Of a stretch of 64,000 bases of DNA, positions 1 to 10,600 are shown in pieces (the stretch's first letter is position 1; every line of letters starts with the position of its first letter). The stretch is from an uncultured Oligoflexales bacterium (GTDB taxonomy: Bacteria > Bdellovibrionota_B > Oligoflexia > Oligoflexales > JAPPIL01), in NCBI GenBank assembly GCA_958296095.1, contig OY282434.1, forward strand, positions 310,001 through 374,000. Direction: 5' to 3'. Both the position numbers and the translations under genes were made by a program. Below the pieces are notes generated by a model, which was not told the DNA's origin, searched no databases, and saw only the letters and a list, made by a program, of their open reading frames with translations.

Positions 1-577
1 CCACCTCTTGCCTACCAAGAGCTTTGTGAACGGCAGGGAGAGACCGTGCGAAAACTCGACCACAAATACTGCCATATTGCTGTCAGATTATGCTTTCAGA
101 CAAGAGTATGTGCTTGCACCTATCTCAGGGGAGAGTTTCTCGCTGATCGGCTTTTTTGCCGCTTGCTAGCTCCACTGCTCCCTGCCAAGACAACGGAGGT
201 ATGGGCTAAGAATGGTCTTTGTCTCTCGTTACTGCGTTCGGGCTCGTCCTCAGACCTCTCGTGGTTACGTTCAATCTTGCCTACCAGCCTCTTTGCCCTC
301 AGACCTCATTGCTCTTGCGTTCAGGCTTGCCGACCGAGGGCTTTATGAACGGCGAGGCGAGGCCGTACGAAAACTCGACCACAGACATTGCCAATACTGC
401 AACCAGGTTATTTTTTTGCACAAGGCATGTGCTCACAACCTACTTTGGGTCGAGTTTATCGGTAGGGCTGCGCCTCGCCAAGACAACGGAGATACGGGCT
501 AAGGAAGGTCTTTGCCTCTCGGCCATTGCATTCAGGCTTGCCCTCAGACCTCCCGCGATTGCGTTCAAGCTTGTCGC
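1..577. repeat. Modular intergenic repeat block R1
   Basis: This stretch shows no credible gene. It is built of modules that recur elsewhere in the window (11551-13190, 21716-22400, 23640-24062, 25370-25895, 27130-27330, 28605-29430, 44815-45330). Recognisable modules are a segment around CCTACCAAGAGCTTTGTGA, a segment beginning AAAACTCGACCACA (50 and 370), a stem-like GCACAAGGCATGTGC (419-433), and a segment CGGTAGGGCTGCGCCTCGCC. Open frames through it are chance products of repeated GC-rich DNA. It abuts the stop codon of lpxD. The left edge lies outside the window. Confidence 0.75.
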
Positions 578-1612
578 CTAGCGCAGTTGATTTTTGAGAT
601 CACGCAGTTCTTGTTCGAGTGCCCGCACTTTTTTCGCGAGGGCGGGCAGGTTCTTATACACGGCCTGTTGCCGTCGCCACTCAGCGCCAGGCAGGGCCGG
701 AGCGCCTGCGTACTGGCCCGACACTGAGGGGCTTTTGTTGAGGCCACCGCGTGAGCCTAGCACGACATGCGCCGGAATGGTGAGGCTGTTGGCAATGCCT
801 GCCTGTGCCGCCATGATTAGGTTACGACCAACCTTCGTGCTGCCTGCGATGCCTGATTGTGCCGCAATGAGACTGAACTGGCCGAGATCGACGTTGTGCC
901 CAATATGCACCTGCGCGTCGAGTTTACAGCCAGCTCTGATACGGGTCTCGGCGAAGGTCGCCCGTGCAATCGTATTCAACGCCCCGATTTCGCAGTTGTC
1001 CTCGATGACGATCCGCCCGCAATGAGGGATTTTGACCGCCTCCATGCCTGTCTGGGCAAAACCAAAGCCGTCGTTGCCAATCACCGCCCCCGCGTTGATG
1101 ACGATGCGGTTGCCCATCTCGCAGTTGTCGAAGACGGTAACGTTGGGGTAGAGGGTGCAATTTTCCCCGATCGTCACCCCTGCACCGATGAAGCAGTGCG
1201 GGTAGATAACGCTGCCCGCGCCGATGCGGCTGCCCTTGTCGATGAACACATACGGGTAGACGATAGCCTGCGCATCGACTTCAGCCTGTGGGTGAATATG
1301 CGTGAGCTGACGGTGAGCTGGATACTCCCTGTCGCTAGCATTGAGCTGCGTGGCCAGCTCTGCCATCGCGACATAGGGGTTGGCGGTAATGATCTGGGGC
1401 ACATTCAGTTCAGGCACTGCTTCAGCGACCAGGATGGCACTGGCGGCAGTAGTGCGCGCCTTGTCGAGATGGGCCGGGTTGGTGAGAAAGCTTAATTCAC
1501 CGCTGACTGCCAGATCGAGCGGGGCAACTCGCATAATCTCAAGGGCCAGGACTGCTTCGTCCGTAACTGCCAGTTTTCCCGCCGTTTTTTGTAAAATTTC
1601 CCCTATCTGCAT
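578..1612 (-). CDS. lpxD: UDP-3-O-acylglucosamine N-acyltransferase LpxD
   Basis: LpxD adds the second acyl chain, from acyl-ACP, to the glucosamine unit in lipid A synthesis, so the organism is predicted to make lipopolysaccharide. The 344-residue protein has an N-terminal nucleotide-binding domain, then a long left-handed beta-helix of hexapeptide repeats (IGAG, IGEN, IGND types) from about residue 100, and a C-terminal charged helix. The catalytic histidine sits in VHIGHNV. With the ATG at 1612 it is residue 239, the number known for E. coli LpxD, and this ATG has GGGGAAG eight bases upstream. A GTG at 1648 would add 12 residues and has a weaker ribosome site. No other lipid A genes are adjacent. 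It is transcribed away from rpoD. Confidence 0.95.
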   Translation of the reverse strand: MQIGEILQKTAGKLAVTDEAVLALEIMRVAPLDLAVSGELSFLTNPAHLDKARTTAASAILVAEAVPELNVPQIITANPYVAMAELATQLNASDREYPAHRQLTHIHPQAEVDAQAIVYPYVFIDKGSRIGAGSVIYPHCFIGAGVTIGENCTLYPNVTVFDNCEMGNRIVINAGAVIGNDGFGFAQTGMEAVKIPHCGRIVIEDNCEIGALNTIARATFAETRIRAGCKLDAQVHIGHNVDLGQFSLIAAQSGIAGSTKVGRNLIMAAQAGIANSLTIPAHVVLGSRGGLNKSPSVSGQYAGAPALPGAEWRRQQAVYKNLPALAKKVRALEQELRDLKNQLR

Positions 1613-1949
1613 CGCCTGCACTTCCCCAATTGTCGAAAGACTGGTCACCCTATGCTAACTTTTGACAGCCTGGTCTACTAACAGACGATTGCTTTTCATA
1701 GCAAAATCTTGTAGTTTGTGCGGTTTGCGCCGTTGTCTGGGTGTTGGCCCGCTTCTTGAATCATTGAGTGTAGGTGTGCATGTGTGTCGGTAGGCATACG
1801 ACCCCGCGCTTGCGCTGGGGACGTGGTAAGCCCTTGTTTTCTAAACCGTGTTTGCACACAAGGTTGTGGCGACAGCGTCGCAATGTTCGTTAACCCGCTG
1901 TGTTCTAACTGTTGACAGTTGCGCACAGAGTTGAGAATTGGAGCTTGAT
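1613..1949. promoter_or_regulatory. Divergent lpxD/rpoD control region
   Basis: About 340 bp between two divergent genes. TTGACA-type -35 boxes are visible on the plus strand near 1663 and 1911, but neither has a convincing -10 box at standard spacing, so the start points are uncertain. A hairpin lies at 1802-1820 (CCCCGCGC, TT loop, GCGC then GGGG with one bulged T). With no T-run after it, it is more likely a leader structure than a terminator. I see no gene here. Confidence 0.4.
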
Positions 1950-4076
1950 TTGTCAAAAGACACTACCAACAACACCAGCGCTAGCGACTTGAAGGCGGCA
2001 GAGGCACAAGCCAAAGCCAAGCCCAAGACACAAGCTAAAGTCAAGGCGCAGGCTAAAGCCAAGGCGCAAGCCAAACCCAAGGTGCAAGCCAAGGCACAGG
2101 CCAAACCCAAGACTGCGGTAGCGAAAAAGAAAACTGCGGCTAAAACGATCGCAACAAGAAAGAGAACGCCAGCCAAGCCTACAGCAAAGAGGCCAGCGGC
2201 AGCCAAGTCTGCGCTCGCGAAAAAGAAAACTGCACTCAAGGCAACGGCGGCAAAGGCCAAGGCAACGGTAGCCAAGGGCAAAGTGACACCGCGCCCGAAG
2301 GCAGGCAGTGCCGCTGAACGCGCGTTGGTCGATGAAATTATCAGCGAGTTGCGTTCGATCGCCGCGGAGCGCAAAGCCTTGGGTAAAGGTGAGATGCAGA
2401 AAGTCATTGCCCGCCACGACCTCGATGCCGTGCAGCGAGTGCGCATCACTAGGCAGGTGATACGACTGCTGTCCACGCACGTGCGCAGCAAGGCAGACGA
2501 CGGTTTGCCCATCGATGACAAGGCATCTGGTGACGAGATTTTGCTTGACACTGGCTTTTTCAACGAGAGCAGCGAGGACTATACGAGTGGGCACGAGGCG
2601 TTAGCGACTACCGATGCTAATCTCGCCCGTTCTGCCGATCCCGTAAAAATTTATTTGCGCAAGATGGGCGGCGCGGCGCTGCTCAGCCGTGAGGCCGAGG
2701 TTGAGATTGCCAAACGCATTGAGGAAAAAGAGAATGCCATTCTGCGCAGCATCATCGATATCCCAATCTCCTACAGGGTGATCGTGTTGGCCGCACAGCG
2801 TTTCGTGCATGGGGAAATCAACATGCGCGGCTTCATCAAGGCTTTCGACGACGATGAGGGTTCTGACAACGAGGAAGGCTATTCGGAGAAGATCCGAGAA
2901 GCGACCAGCGCCTTCTTGCAGCACGATGCTGAATTAGAAAAGCTACGTGCCACGGCACAGGGCGATGCTCCTAGCGCTGAGGCACAGCAGAGCTTTGAGA
3001 CCAAGCGCGAGGATGTCTTCCGTGAACTGAAGGACTTGAACATCAACCGCAAGCTGATGACTTCTGCCATCAATGCAATCGCTGCCCATGCTGCCGCGGT
3101 GCAGGAAAAAAAGAAAGACATCAACTACTATGCTGGTCGTTGTAAGCTGCCTGCGGCAGATCTACGTGCCTATCTCGCGGAAAATCCTGACCGACCACTC
3201 GACTGCGTCGCAGCAAGAGACTGGAAACGTATTACACGGGCTTTCATCGCGGCATACGACGGCTATCGTGAGGACATTCGTGATGTCGGACTTGACGGTG
3301 AGGCTATCGTTACCGCCCATCGCACCTTCGTCGATTTGCAACACAAGGCGGAATTAGCCAAGCGAGAGTTGGTTGAAGCTAATCTGCGCCTCGTCGTCTC
3401 GATTGCCAAAAAATACACCAACCGCGGCTTGCAATTCCTCGATCTCATTCAGGAAGGCAACATCGGCTTGATGAAAGCCGTGGAGAAATTCGAGTATCGT
3501 CGTGGTTACAAGTTTTCCACCTATGCTACGTGGTGGATCAGGCAAGCGATCACACGTGCCATCGCTGACCAAGCCCGCACCATTCGTGTGCCAGTGCATA
3601 TGATTGAGTCGATCAACAAATTGATCCGCACCAATCGTGCTCTAGTGCAGGAAATGGGACGTGAGCCTGCACCAGAAGAACTCTCCGCCCGCATGGACTT
3701 GCCCGTCGAAAAGGTGCGCAAGGTGATGAAAATTGCCATCGAGCCGATTTCGCTGGAAACACCAATTGGCGAGGAAGAGGATAGCCATCTGGGTGATTTT
3801 CTGGAGAACAAATCGGTAGCACTACCGACGGAATCGATTGTCTCTAGCAGTCTGGCTGAGCAGACCCAGAAAACACTGGCAACGCTAACCTCACGAGAAG
3901 AAAAAATTCTGCGCATGCGTTTCGGTATCGGTGAGAAAAGCGACCACACGCTAGAGCAGGTAGGGCAGAGCTTCAACGTCACCCGCGAGCGAGTGCGCCA
4001 GATTGAAGCCAAAGCGTTGAAGAAGCTGCGCCATCCGTCACGTAGCAAAAAACTGAAAACATTTGTTGAATCTTGA
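1950..4076 (+). CDS. rpoD: RNA polymerase sigma-70 factor RpoD with Lys/Ala-rich N-terminal tail
   Basis: Primary sigma factor that directs RNA polymerase to housekeeping promoters. Region 1.2 is recognisable ([12 protein letters not shown]), followed by region 2 ([13 protein letters not shown], then [16 protein letters not shown] and [10 protein letters not shown]), region 3, and region 4 with a helix-turn-helix ([19 protein letters not shown]). The first ~115 residues are unusual: a low-complexity Lys/Ala/Gln/Pro tract of KAQAK/KPK-type repeats, like histone H1 tails and the basic N-termini of some actinobacterial and chloroplast sigma factors. TTG at 1950 is chosen because GGAG lies six bases upstream; an in-frame TTG at 1938 is possible. 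The 708-residue length is in the range of large primary sigmas. A lipoprotein gene follows after 20 bp. Confidence 0.95.
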   Translation: MSKDTTNNTSASDLKAAEAQAKAKPKTQAKVKAQAKAKAQAKPKVQAKAQAKPKTAVAKKKTAAKTIATRKRTPAKPTAKRPAAAKSALAKKKTALKATAAKAKATVAKGKVTPRPKAGSAAERALVDEIISELRSIAAERKALGKGEMQKVIARHDLDAVQRVRITRQVIRLLSTHVRSKADDGLPIDDKASGDEILLDTGFFNESSEDYTSGHEALATTDANLARSADPVKIYLRKMGGAALLSREAEVEIAKRIEEKENAILRSIIDIPISYRVIVLAAQRFVHGEINMRGFIKAFDDDEGSDNEEGYSEKIREATSAFLQHDAELEKLRATAQGDAPSAEAQQSFETKREDVFRELKDLNINRKLMTSAINAIAAHAAAVQEKKKDINYYAGRCKLPAADLRAYLAENPDRPLDCVAARDWKRITRAFIAAYDGYREDIRDVGLDGEAIVTAHRTFVDLQHKAELAKRELVEANLRLVVSIAKKYTNRGLQFLDLIQEGNIGLMKAVEKFEYRRGYKFSTYATWWIRQAITRAIADQARTIRVPVHMIESINKLIRTNRALVQEMGREPAPEELSARMDLPVEKVRKVMKIAIEPISLETPIGEEEDSHLGDFLENKSVALPTESIVSSSLAEQTQKTLATLTSREEKILRMRFGIGEKSDHTLEQVGQSFNVTRERVRQIEAKALKKLRHPSRSKKLKTFVES

Positions 4077-4096
4077 AGTTAATGGAGTACACAATA

Positions 4097-4888
4097 ATGC
4101 GAACAGCTGTAACTGTAATTTCTATAGCAACCCTCGTTGGTTGTGTTGTAGAACCGTCGCAACAGCAGATGCTAACTGCCGCGAGCCTGACCCTGAAGAT
4201 GGAAGAAACTCAGGTCGATGGCGAGCCTGCGGCAGTATTAATGCTGTGCGAAAACGGAAAATGCTTCAACCCTCTACGGAATAAAAGCGGTGGAGATTAC
4301 CATTTTAAGAACCATGCTGATCTCTATAACCAGAAGGCCCGCGAAGCAGGTAAGGGACAGAAAATAAAAATGGCATTGCTCGGTATTACAACGATAGCTA
4401 CCGCGGCAGGTGGTTTCATCTACATCAAGTCCGATGCCATGCGACGTATCGTCACTGAGGCGGCTGAAAAAATTAAAAAGCTGGATGATGAGATTGCCGC
4501 AGCAACCAAAAAACTGAATAATAAGAAGCGCAAAAATATTTCCGCAGACACTGACGACATACGAGCTAAGTTGGCCAAGCTAGGTAAAGAGAAAGGCGAG
4601 CAAGAAGCTACAAAGAAAAGACTTGAAAAAAGAGATAGCTGGGTCACCCCTACCTACTGGGCAGCGTTGGGAATTTCCGGGTTGGGCACGAGTGCACTAG
4701 CCTTTGCCCCAGATATTGGGGAAGACAACTTGTGGCAAGATAACAAAGATGCGCTGGCCGACCTGTTTATTCATGGCAGTGCGGTGAAGGTTACTAAGGA
4801 CGAACTTATTGATTTGTTCGCTATTCTAGTCAAGCAAGTGCCTGCGACGATTGATGTTGCAGTGCAGAGCTATCTTTTTAGCATTTAA
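4097..4888 (+). CDS. Predicted lipoprotein, paralogue of the next gene
   Basis: No known family recognised. The 263-residue product starts with a lipoprotein-like signal (MRTAVTVISIATLVGC); the ATG at 4097 has GGAG nine bases upstream. A motif with two cysteines follows (LMLCENGKCFNPLRN, then FKNHADLYN), then a hydrophobic segment (ALLGITTIATAAGGFIYI), a highly charged coiled coil of about 60 residues rich in Lys, Glu and Ala, and a second hydrophobic stretch (YWAALGISGLGTSALAF). The NPLRN motif, the first hydrophobic segment and the overall layout match the product of the next gene, so the two are tandem paralogues. It lies 20 bp after rpoD and may be cotranscribed. Function unknown; an envelope location is predicted. 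Confidence 0.7.
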   Translation: MRTAVTVISIATLVGCVVEPSQQQMLTAASLTLKMEETQVDGEPAAVLMLCENGKCFNPLRNKSGGDYHFKNHADLYNQKAREAGKGQKIKMALLGITTIATAAGGFIYIKSDAMRRIVTEAAEKIKKLDDEIAAATKKLNNKKRKNISADTDDIRAKLAKLGKEKGEQEATKKRLEKRDSWVTPTYWAALGISGLGTSALAFAPDIGEDNLWQDNKDALADLFIHGSAVKVTKDELIDLFAILVKQVPATIDVAVQSYLFSI

Positions 4889-4909
4889 TTATAAGAGAGG
4901 GGACTGTCT

Positions 4910-5704
4910 GTGAAAATATTATCGATGCAAGGTGTTATGATGCGAACTTGGGCAAGAATACTGTTGACGTTGCTCACTTCCGCTTGTGCTGTAGGCGGAG
5001 CGAGCGATATGCAAAGCAATAAAAAAGACCAGCACTGGCTTAGCTTACAGTTACAAGAGCAGTACGTCAACGGTCAGACACAGGCGGAGTTGGTGCTCTG
5101 TCAGCGGCACAATTGCTTGAATCCATTGCGTAATCGCGATGGCAGTGCCTTTTATTTTCAAGATCATGCCGAAGCTTACAATACCTTTACCCAGAAGAGC
5201 GGTACGGGCGAGACAGTAAAACATGCTCTGCTCGGCATCGCTGCGCTGGCGAGCGCCGCAGGGACTGTCTTGCTTATTAGACATGGACTGATAGCTAGGA
5301 AGCTGGACAAGCACTTTCCGATTGTCGATGCGGCTGGCGAAAAGGTAAAATTCAAACTTTTCGGAAGCAAAGACACTGGTAACGTGAAATATCACGTCTC
5401 AGCGGGTGATGACACGCTTTCTGCTGAACAAGCCAAAGCCCTCAATGACAAGAGTAACAAGGCGCTTGGCGCAGGATTTGTGGCGGCATCGATTGGCACG
5501 GTCGCCTGGATGACTGCGTTTGCAGGGGAACTAGCCACTAGCCGTCACTGGCGGCGCAAGCAAGCAGACTTCAAAAGACTATTCGTGCAGGGAGAACGTA
5601 TTGCTGTCAACAAGCAACAGCTGGCGACCTTGCTGGAAGTCATGAACAAGAAACTGGGAGTGCAAACTGCCCCTGAGGTCGCACGTTTTCTCTATACGAA
5701 GTGA
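4910..5704 (+). CDS. Predicted lipoprotein, paralogue of the preceding gene
   Basis: 264 residues. The GTG at 4910 has a strong GAGAGGGGA ribosome site six bases upstream. The signal peptide ends in a lipobox (LLTLLTSAC). It shares with its upstream neighbour the two-cysteine motif (LVLCQRHNCLNPLRN), FQDHAEAYN and a hydrophobic ALLGIAALASAAGTVLLI segment, but the charged coiled coil is replaced by a different insert. A second hydrophobic stretch (AGFVAASIGTVAWMTAFAG) follows near residue 190. The stop codon overlaps the GTG start of nadC by four bases (GTGA), so translation is probably coupled. Function unknown. The cysteine pair could form a disulfide in the periplasm (inference). Confidence 0.7.
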   Translation: MKILSMQGVMMRTWARILLTLLTSACAVGGASDMQSNKKDQHWLSLQLQEQYVNGQTQAELVLCQRHNCLNPLRNRDGSAFYFQDHAEAYNTFTQKSGTGETVKHALLGIAALASAAGTVLLIRHGLIARKLDKHFPIVDAAGEKVKFKLFGSKDTGNVKYHVSAGDDTLSAEQAKALNDKSNKALGAGFVAASIGTVAWMTAFAGELATSRHWRRKQADFKRLFVQGERIAVNKQQLATLLEVMNKKLGVQTAPEVARFLYTK

Positions 5705-6573
5705 GCACCACAGGGCTGAGCTGGCGGGATATGCACGATATACAACTGCAGCCGCTCATTACCAGAGCACTAGAAGAGGATTGGGGCTACGGTGATTGGC
5801 CTACCGACATCTGTATTCCCCCAGACGCACACACCCAGGCTCAAATTATTGCTAAAGAACCGCTGGTGGTAGCTTGTATTGAGCTGGTCACGGCGGTTTT
5901 TGCTGCGATAGACAACACCTTAAAAGTTGCCCTGCGCGTCAGCAATGGCACTGCCGCAAACGCTGGCGAGGTGCTGGCGGTGCTCGACGGTCGCGCCCGC
6001 GCTATTCTCAAAGGGGAACGTGTGGCCTTGAATTTTCTCGCCCACCTGTGTGGCATTGCTACCTCAACCGCACAGTATGTGGCCAAGATTGCCGACCATA
6101 AGGCACAGTTGCTCGATACGCGCAACACTACACCGTGCTTACGCCTGCTGGAGAAAACCGCGGCGGCTATTGGTGGAGCACGTCATCATCGTCTCGGTCT
6201 CTGCGATGGCGTGGTTATCAGGGAAAATCATATTCGTGCCGCAGGTGGCATCAAGCCCGCGCTGGCGCTGTTGCAGGAAAGCTTATCCCCGACACTGAAG
6301 GTGGAAGTTGAGATTACCCATCTCGACCAGTTGCAGGAAGCACTTGATGCTGGTGCGGATCTGATCGTGCTTGACAACTTGAGCTGTGCCGAAACGGCGC
6401 TGGCCGTGCGTCTAGTGCAGGGGCGGGTGCTGCTGGAAGCGACAGGCAATATCGCCCTAGCTGACGTTGAAAAAATAGCCGCAACTGGTGTTGATTTCAT
6501 TTCTAGTAGTGCTATTATGCGCTCATCTCGCTGGTCAGACGTGGGGCTTGTTTGCAGCGATGCGCGGGGATAG
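5701..6573 (+). CDS. nadC: Nicotinate-nucleotide pyrophosphorylase (quinolinate phosphoribosyltransferase)
   Basis: NadC converts quinolinate and PRPP to nicotinate mononucleotide in de novo NAD synthesis. The 290-residue protein has the N-terminal sandwich (ALEEDWGYGD), the central LLDTRNTTP motif, HHRLGLCDG, IRENHI, EVEITHLDQ, LIVLDNL and a C-terminal GVDFISSSA, all at family spacing. Two positions usually lysine in the quinolinate/PRPP site look changed: TRKT reads TRNT and IKENH reads IRENH; PG after TRKT is PC. It may therefore be a divergent or altered enzyme. The start overlaps the stop of the preceding lipoprotein gene. nadA and nadB are not seen here. Confidence 0.88.
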   Translation: MSTTGLSWRDMHDIQLQPLITRALEEDWGYGDWPTDICIPPDAHTQAQIIAKEPLVVACIELVTAVFAAIDNTLKVALRVSNGTAANAGEVLAVLDGRARAILKGERVALNFLAHLCGIATSTAQYVAKIADHKAQLLDTRNTTPCLRLLEKTAAAIGGARHHRLGLCDGVVIRENHIRAAGGIKPALALLQESLSPTLKVEVEITHLDQLQEALDAGADLIVLDNLSCAETALAVRLVQGRVLLEATGNIALADVEKIAATGVDFISSSAIMRSSRWSDVGLVCSDARG

Positions 6574-6628
6574 GCTTGAGGTTCTTGCCGTTGGGGGCCG
6601 CGCCAGGTCTTTATTGGGGAATTCTACT

Positions 6629-7603
6629 TTGTTGGTAAAACGATGTGTCTTGGGGGTATTGCTCCCCCTCGTCTGCGTCTCGCTGCCGCTGCAGGCACAG
6701 ACTTATTCTCAACAGCACAAGGAGTTGGTGGCCACACGCTATCGGCAGGAAGTCGGCAAGTTTAACTGGTATTACCGTGCCGCGCTGCTGGCCACCGCAC
6801 GCAGCACACAGGCCGCGGTGCTCAAGGGGTGTATGCATGAAGACGGCAGTTTTTGCGATGACGAGCAGTTGCATCAGGTTTTGCAACAAGAGATAGGCGC
6901 GGTCACGAATATCGCCGGTGCGATCGCCACCTATAGCATGGCCTTGTCGTTTATTGTGCTCTCGGCCTATGCAGGCTCTAAATTCAACGAACTGCTCGCC
7001 TCTCGCAAGAGCATTACCGATGCCCAGCGAGATTTTGTGCGGGTGTTTATTCCCATTCTCACCGGCTTTGGTGTTTTTTCGGTCGGTGCGCCGTTATGGG
7101 ACCCACTCAAGTCGTTCGTGCGGCGGTGGGCTTTTGCCAGCAATCAGCGTTCGGGCAAAGAAGATGCTTTCGCGGGCAAGCATCCTAACCGTCCTGTGCT
7201 TGAAGCTTATTGGCAGCAAATACAAAAGTATTTTAGCATCAACGCCCAGATCAGCCGCAATACGCTCAGTGCTTTCTTGATGCTGGTAACTTCTAGCCTC
7301 CAAGATGCTCGTCGTGCCTACGATGAACAGCGCTTTGACTACGCGGCGGCGCAGTACGCGAAGGTGATGGTGCAGATGCGCTTTCTTTATTCGGAATTGA
7401 CCCCTGGTAATCCGATTCTAGCCGCGACGATACACAGCTATCTGCGTGGCGTTGCTCCGCCCCAGGAGTTTCTTGACGACATCTTGTCGATCACGACCGA
7501 GCTTGACCCGCTCAAAGACAAGCTAGGTGGCCATGACTACTATGTGCGCTGTATCCGGGCATGGTTTGATGCCGACTACGAACCGGATTTACCACTGCAC
7601 TAG
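6629..7603 (+). CDS. Exported protein of unknown function
   Basis: No family recognised. TTG at 6629 is chosen because GGGGA lies eight bases upstream and it gives a clean signal peptide (VLGVLLPLVCVSLPLQAQ) with likely cleavage after AQA. The mature part carries a cysteine pair (GCMHEDGSFC), a hydrophobic segment (IVLSAYAG region, near residue 105), a second one (IPILTGFGVFSVGAPLW), and a helical C-terminal half. The frame is open further upstream, but that part overlaps nadC and looks non-coding. It lies about 55 bp after nadC and probably belongs to the same transcript. It is followed by another exported protein gene. Confidence 0.65.
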   Translation: MLVKRCVLGVLLPLVCVSLPLQAQTYSQQHKELVATRYRQEVGKFNWYYRAALLATARSTQAAVLKGCMHEDGSFCDDEQLHQVLQQEIGAVTNIAGAIATYSMALSFIVLSAYAGSKFNELLASRKSITDAQRDFVRVFIPILTGFGVFSVGAPLWDPLKSFVRRWAFASNQRSGKEDAFAGKHPNRPVLEAYWQQIQKYFSINAQISRNTLSAFLMLVTSSLQDARRAYDEQRFDYAAAQYAKVMVQMRFLYSELTPGNPILAATIHSYLRGVAPPQEFLDDILSITTELDPLKDKLGGHDYYVRCIRAWFDADYEPDLPLH

Positions 7604-7680
7604 GTTCTTTTCTCCTTGCCATTGCCATGCCCATGTGGTAGCCGCGCCGTGGCATCGCTAATTATCGACAGGGGGTATTC

Positions 7681-10600
7681 ATGCTTTACAGGGCGTGCTG
7701 CGCGTTACTGCTGTTAAGTTGGCAGCAGCTGCTGGTGGCAGGAGTTGTCGGCAATTTTGACGGGGTGCGCAATCTGCCCGGTTACATTTCGCTGCAACGC
7801 GGTGATGACGTGTATCGTGATCCGATCAAACGACCGCAGCGGCGTGGGGCTAAGGTCGAGCATCGCACGGCCTCACGCATCTTGCGCGAGGACTATCTCC
7901 GTGATGATGGCACTATCGATACTGCTGCCATCGAGGCGAAGATCCTCGCCATCAAGAGGCACGAAAACATCGCCTTCATGACCTACTGTGTAAGGAAATC
8001 GAGCCAGACAGTGCGACATGTGGAGTGGTGTCGAAGTCGTGCCGACGAGAAAATCTTGAAGAGGTGGAAAAAGTACAAGCTCGCGGCGTTCTATGCCTTC
8101 GCGGTGGGAGAGTTGCAAAAAGCTCGGGCGCTTGCCGCAGGCGTGCGGCGTGATAATATCAACCACGCGTCAAGTCAACCTTTCTTGGAGCACCTGTTTC
8201 AGGGACTGGAAACCTTCGCGAGTATTCTTGACATGGACCCGCTCGGGGGCGATTGGATTGATGGGATACTCTATGGTCTTGATTTCAGTAATGTGCGGGT
8301 GAACTTTGAGATTGAACCTGCCAACCTGGTTATTCCTGCGGCGATGAAGGCCAGGCATGCTGAATTGCGCCAGCAGGTGTTCTTCTCCCCGCGCCAGCTA
8401 ACGCGTTTTGCGCAGCGTGAGGGGCTTGACATCTCCTCTCTCAATCCGCTGAATTCTGGCTTTTGGCGTGCGCCGCATTCCATCCGCGCCTTTGACACCC
8501 GCAACTACAACGGGCAGAGCGGATTTCCTGAGGGCATTACCAACCCGCACACAGAAATTTCTCTGCTCTATGACTGGGGTGGTAGGTTCACAGGACGCAC
8601 TCCGAAGATGCGGGTGAGATATGGCAAAGCCCAGTACAAGATGAAATACTTGGCCGAAGCGATGAATAGTGAACATGCGCTTTCGCTCAGCAATATTCAC
8701 AGGTATTGGCGCAAAACCTCGCCTGAGGTCAACGCTGAGACGGTGGCCAATAGCCTCGCCGCGGCATTGGGTTTCACCGTCGATCCGACTTTTTTCAAGC
8801 GCAGTGTTAAGCTTTACCTGCCGCTCGCAGACCCAACTTCGGCGGAGGAATTTGACCAAGCTTATCAGCGCTTGTTAGCAGATCATCAGCGTTGGCGTGG
8901 CCATAGACCAGAGAAAGCTCTGGCAGATATAAACCAGGACGCGCAGGGACGCTGGTATATTCGCATGCGTTCAGTGCAGTTGGAACGCCGCTCTGATGCT
9001 GACTCTGACCTCAGCGTCGGCTCTTTCATCAAGGCCTCCTTCAGCCGACCGTTCAAGCGCGAGTTCCGTGCCTTTGCCCTGTTCTTAGCTTGGGTTTCAG
9101 ATCAGGATGTCAAGGATGACAATGCCAGCCTGGTCTTGGTGGGCAATGCCGAGGGGCGCAAGGTCGCTTACAGTGCCGCCGACATGGGTGGCGTGCTCGG
9201 CAGTTGGTTTGCTAAGGATTCACCGAACTTTCTCGGTCGTGACCTGGTTGATAGGGTGCGGCGCAAACCTGATGGCACGATTTACGAAGTTGTGCTCAAT
9301 TACTTCACGCCCTTCAAAAATTCTGCCTTGAATGTGATGAGTCTCAGCGATGCGAAGTGGATGACACGGCTAATGGCGCAACTTTCACCCGCGCAAATCA
9401 AAAACGCTTTTCTTGCCGCAGGCTACTCTGACATGATCGCTGAGTACTTTACCCAGATAATGTTGCGACGGCGGGATCAACTCGTGGCAGTATTTGGCTT
9501 GCTGGGACAAACGATCACCGATGCTGCGGGAACAGAGATTTTGCTAAAACGTGAGAGCAAGATGACCGACCCTGCCACCTATGCGGTTGAGGGTTACGAG
9601 CAGTATTTCAAAGACGGCTATTTGCACGATCCAGAGGGAGAAGTATCCAGCAATCCTGGCGATTTTATCCGACGTTACTACGACCGCAACATCATCCACG
9701 CGACGCCCGGCACTTTGCAGAGAGTGTTGTGGGACGCGGTGGATGCGTGGTGGAAAATCAACGCAGTGTCGGCGCTCAGCAAACGTCTGCATAAATTAAA
9801 GATAACCAATCGCACCTTTGGTTTGCCGTTGTTGGCAGGTGATTTTTGTGAAAACGAGTGTTTCTATGATGGCTTACGAGTGGGGATAACTAACTTTCTG
9901 CCCCAGCGTTTTCTGCTCAGAAACCCTTATGGTGATCGCGAAAAGCCGCTGTTGCTCGTCGATGTCTATCGTTTTGGTTTTCTACTCGGTGCAGACATCG
10001 GCAAGGACTTTCCCACCCGCTTCGGCATTGATAGTGAGTTGGACGATGACTTGCCCCAGCTACGCTACCAGAAGGTCTATGAGTTTATCAAAGCCAAGCC
10101 GCTGGGCAGCATCGTCGATAGTGTCAAAAATTTAGGCAAGCTATCGCCCCTACAGATTTTAAAACACGATAGAATTCACCAGCAGTTTATCGAGCAATTG
10201 CAGTCTGGCGAAACCCTCATTGCTAGCACCTACTTGAGCCGCGGGGCGGGCTTGGTGGTAGGTAAGTATCCGTTTCTCGGTCAGCCGATAGTCAGTGCTG
10301 GGGTTGACCTTAGCCACGTTGTCGTCAGCCGCAAAGCCTTAGCACGCAGCGAAGATAAGTTTTTGCTACAGTTTTCGGACCTAAAGGCAACAAAATTATG
10401 GGCCGGGGTAAAAGGCGATCTGCTGCTGGCAGATTTCCCCATCGTCAGTTGGAAAATGGAAAAACTATCTAAGATGGATCTAGTCTTTGAATTTCCAGCT
10501 TCAGCACAGCAGTTGCTCGAAGTAGGCCTGGCCGCGGCAACACCTTCGGATGATATGGCTGATTTTGCTGTAGTTGAACGCTCCATAGAAGGTGTTAAGC

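Noticed and set aside
857..1495. Plus-strand 212-codon frame inside lpxD
   Set aside because: It is a shadow of the hexapeptide-repeat coding strand.
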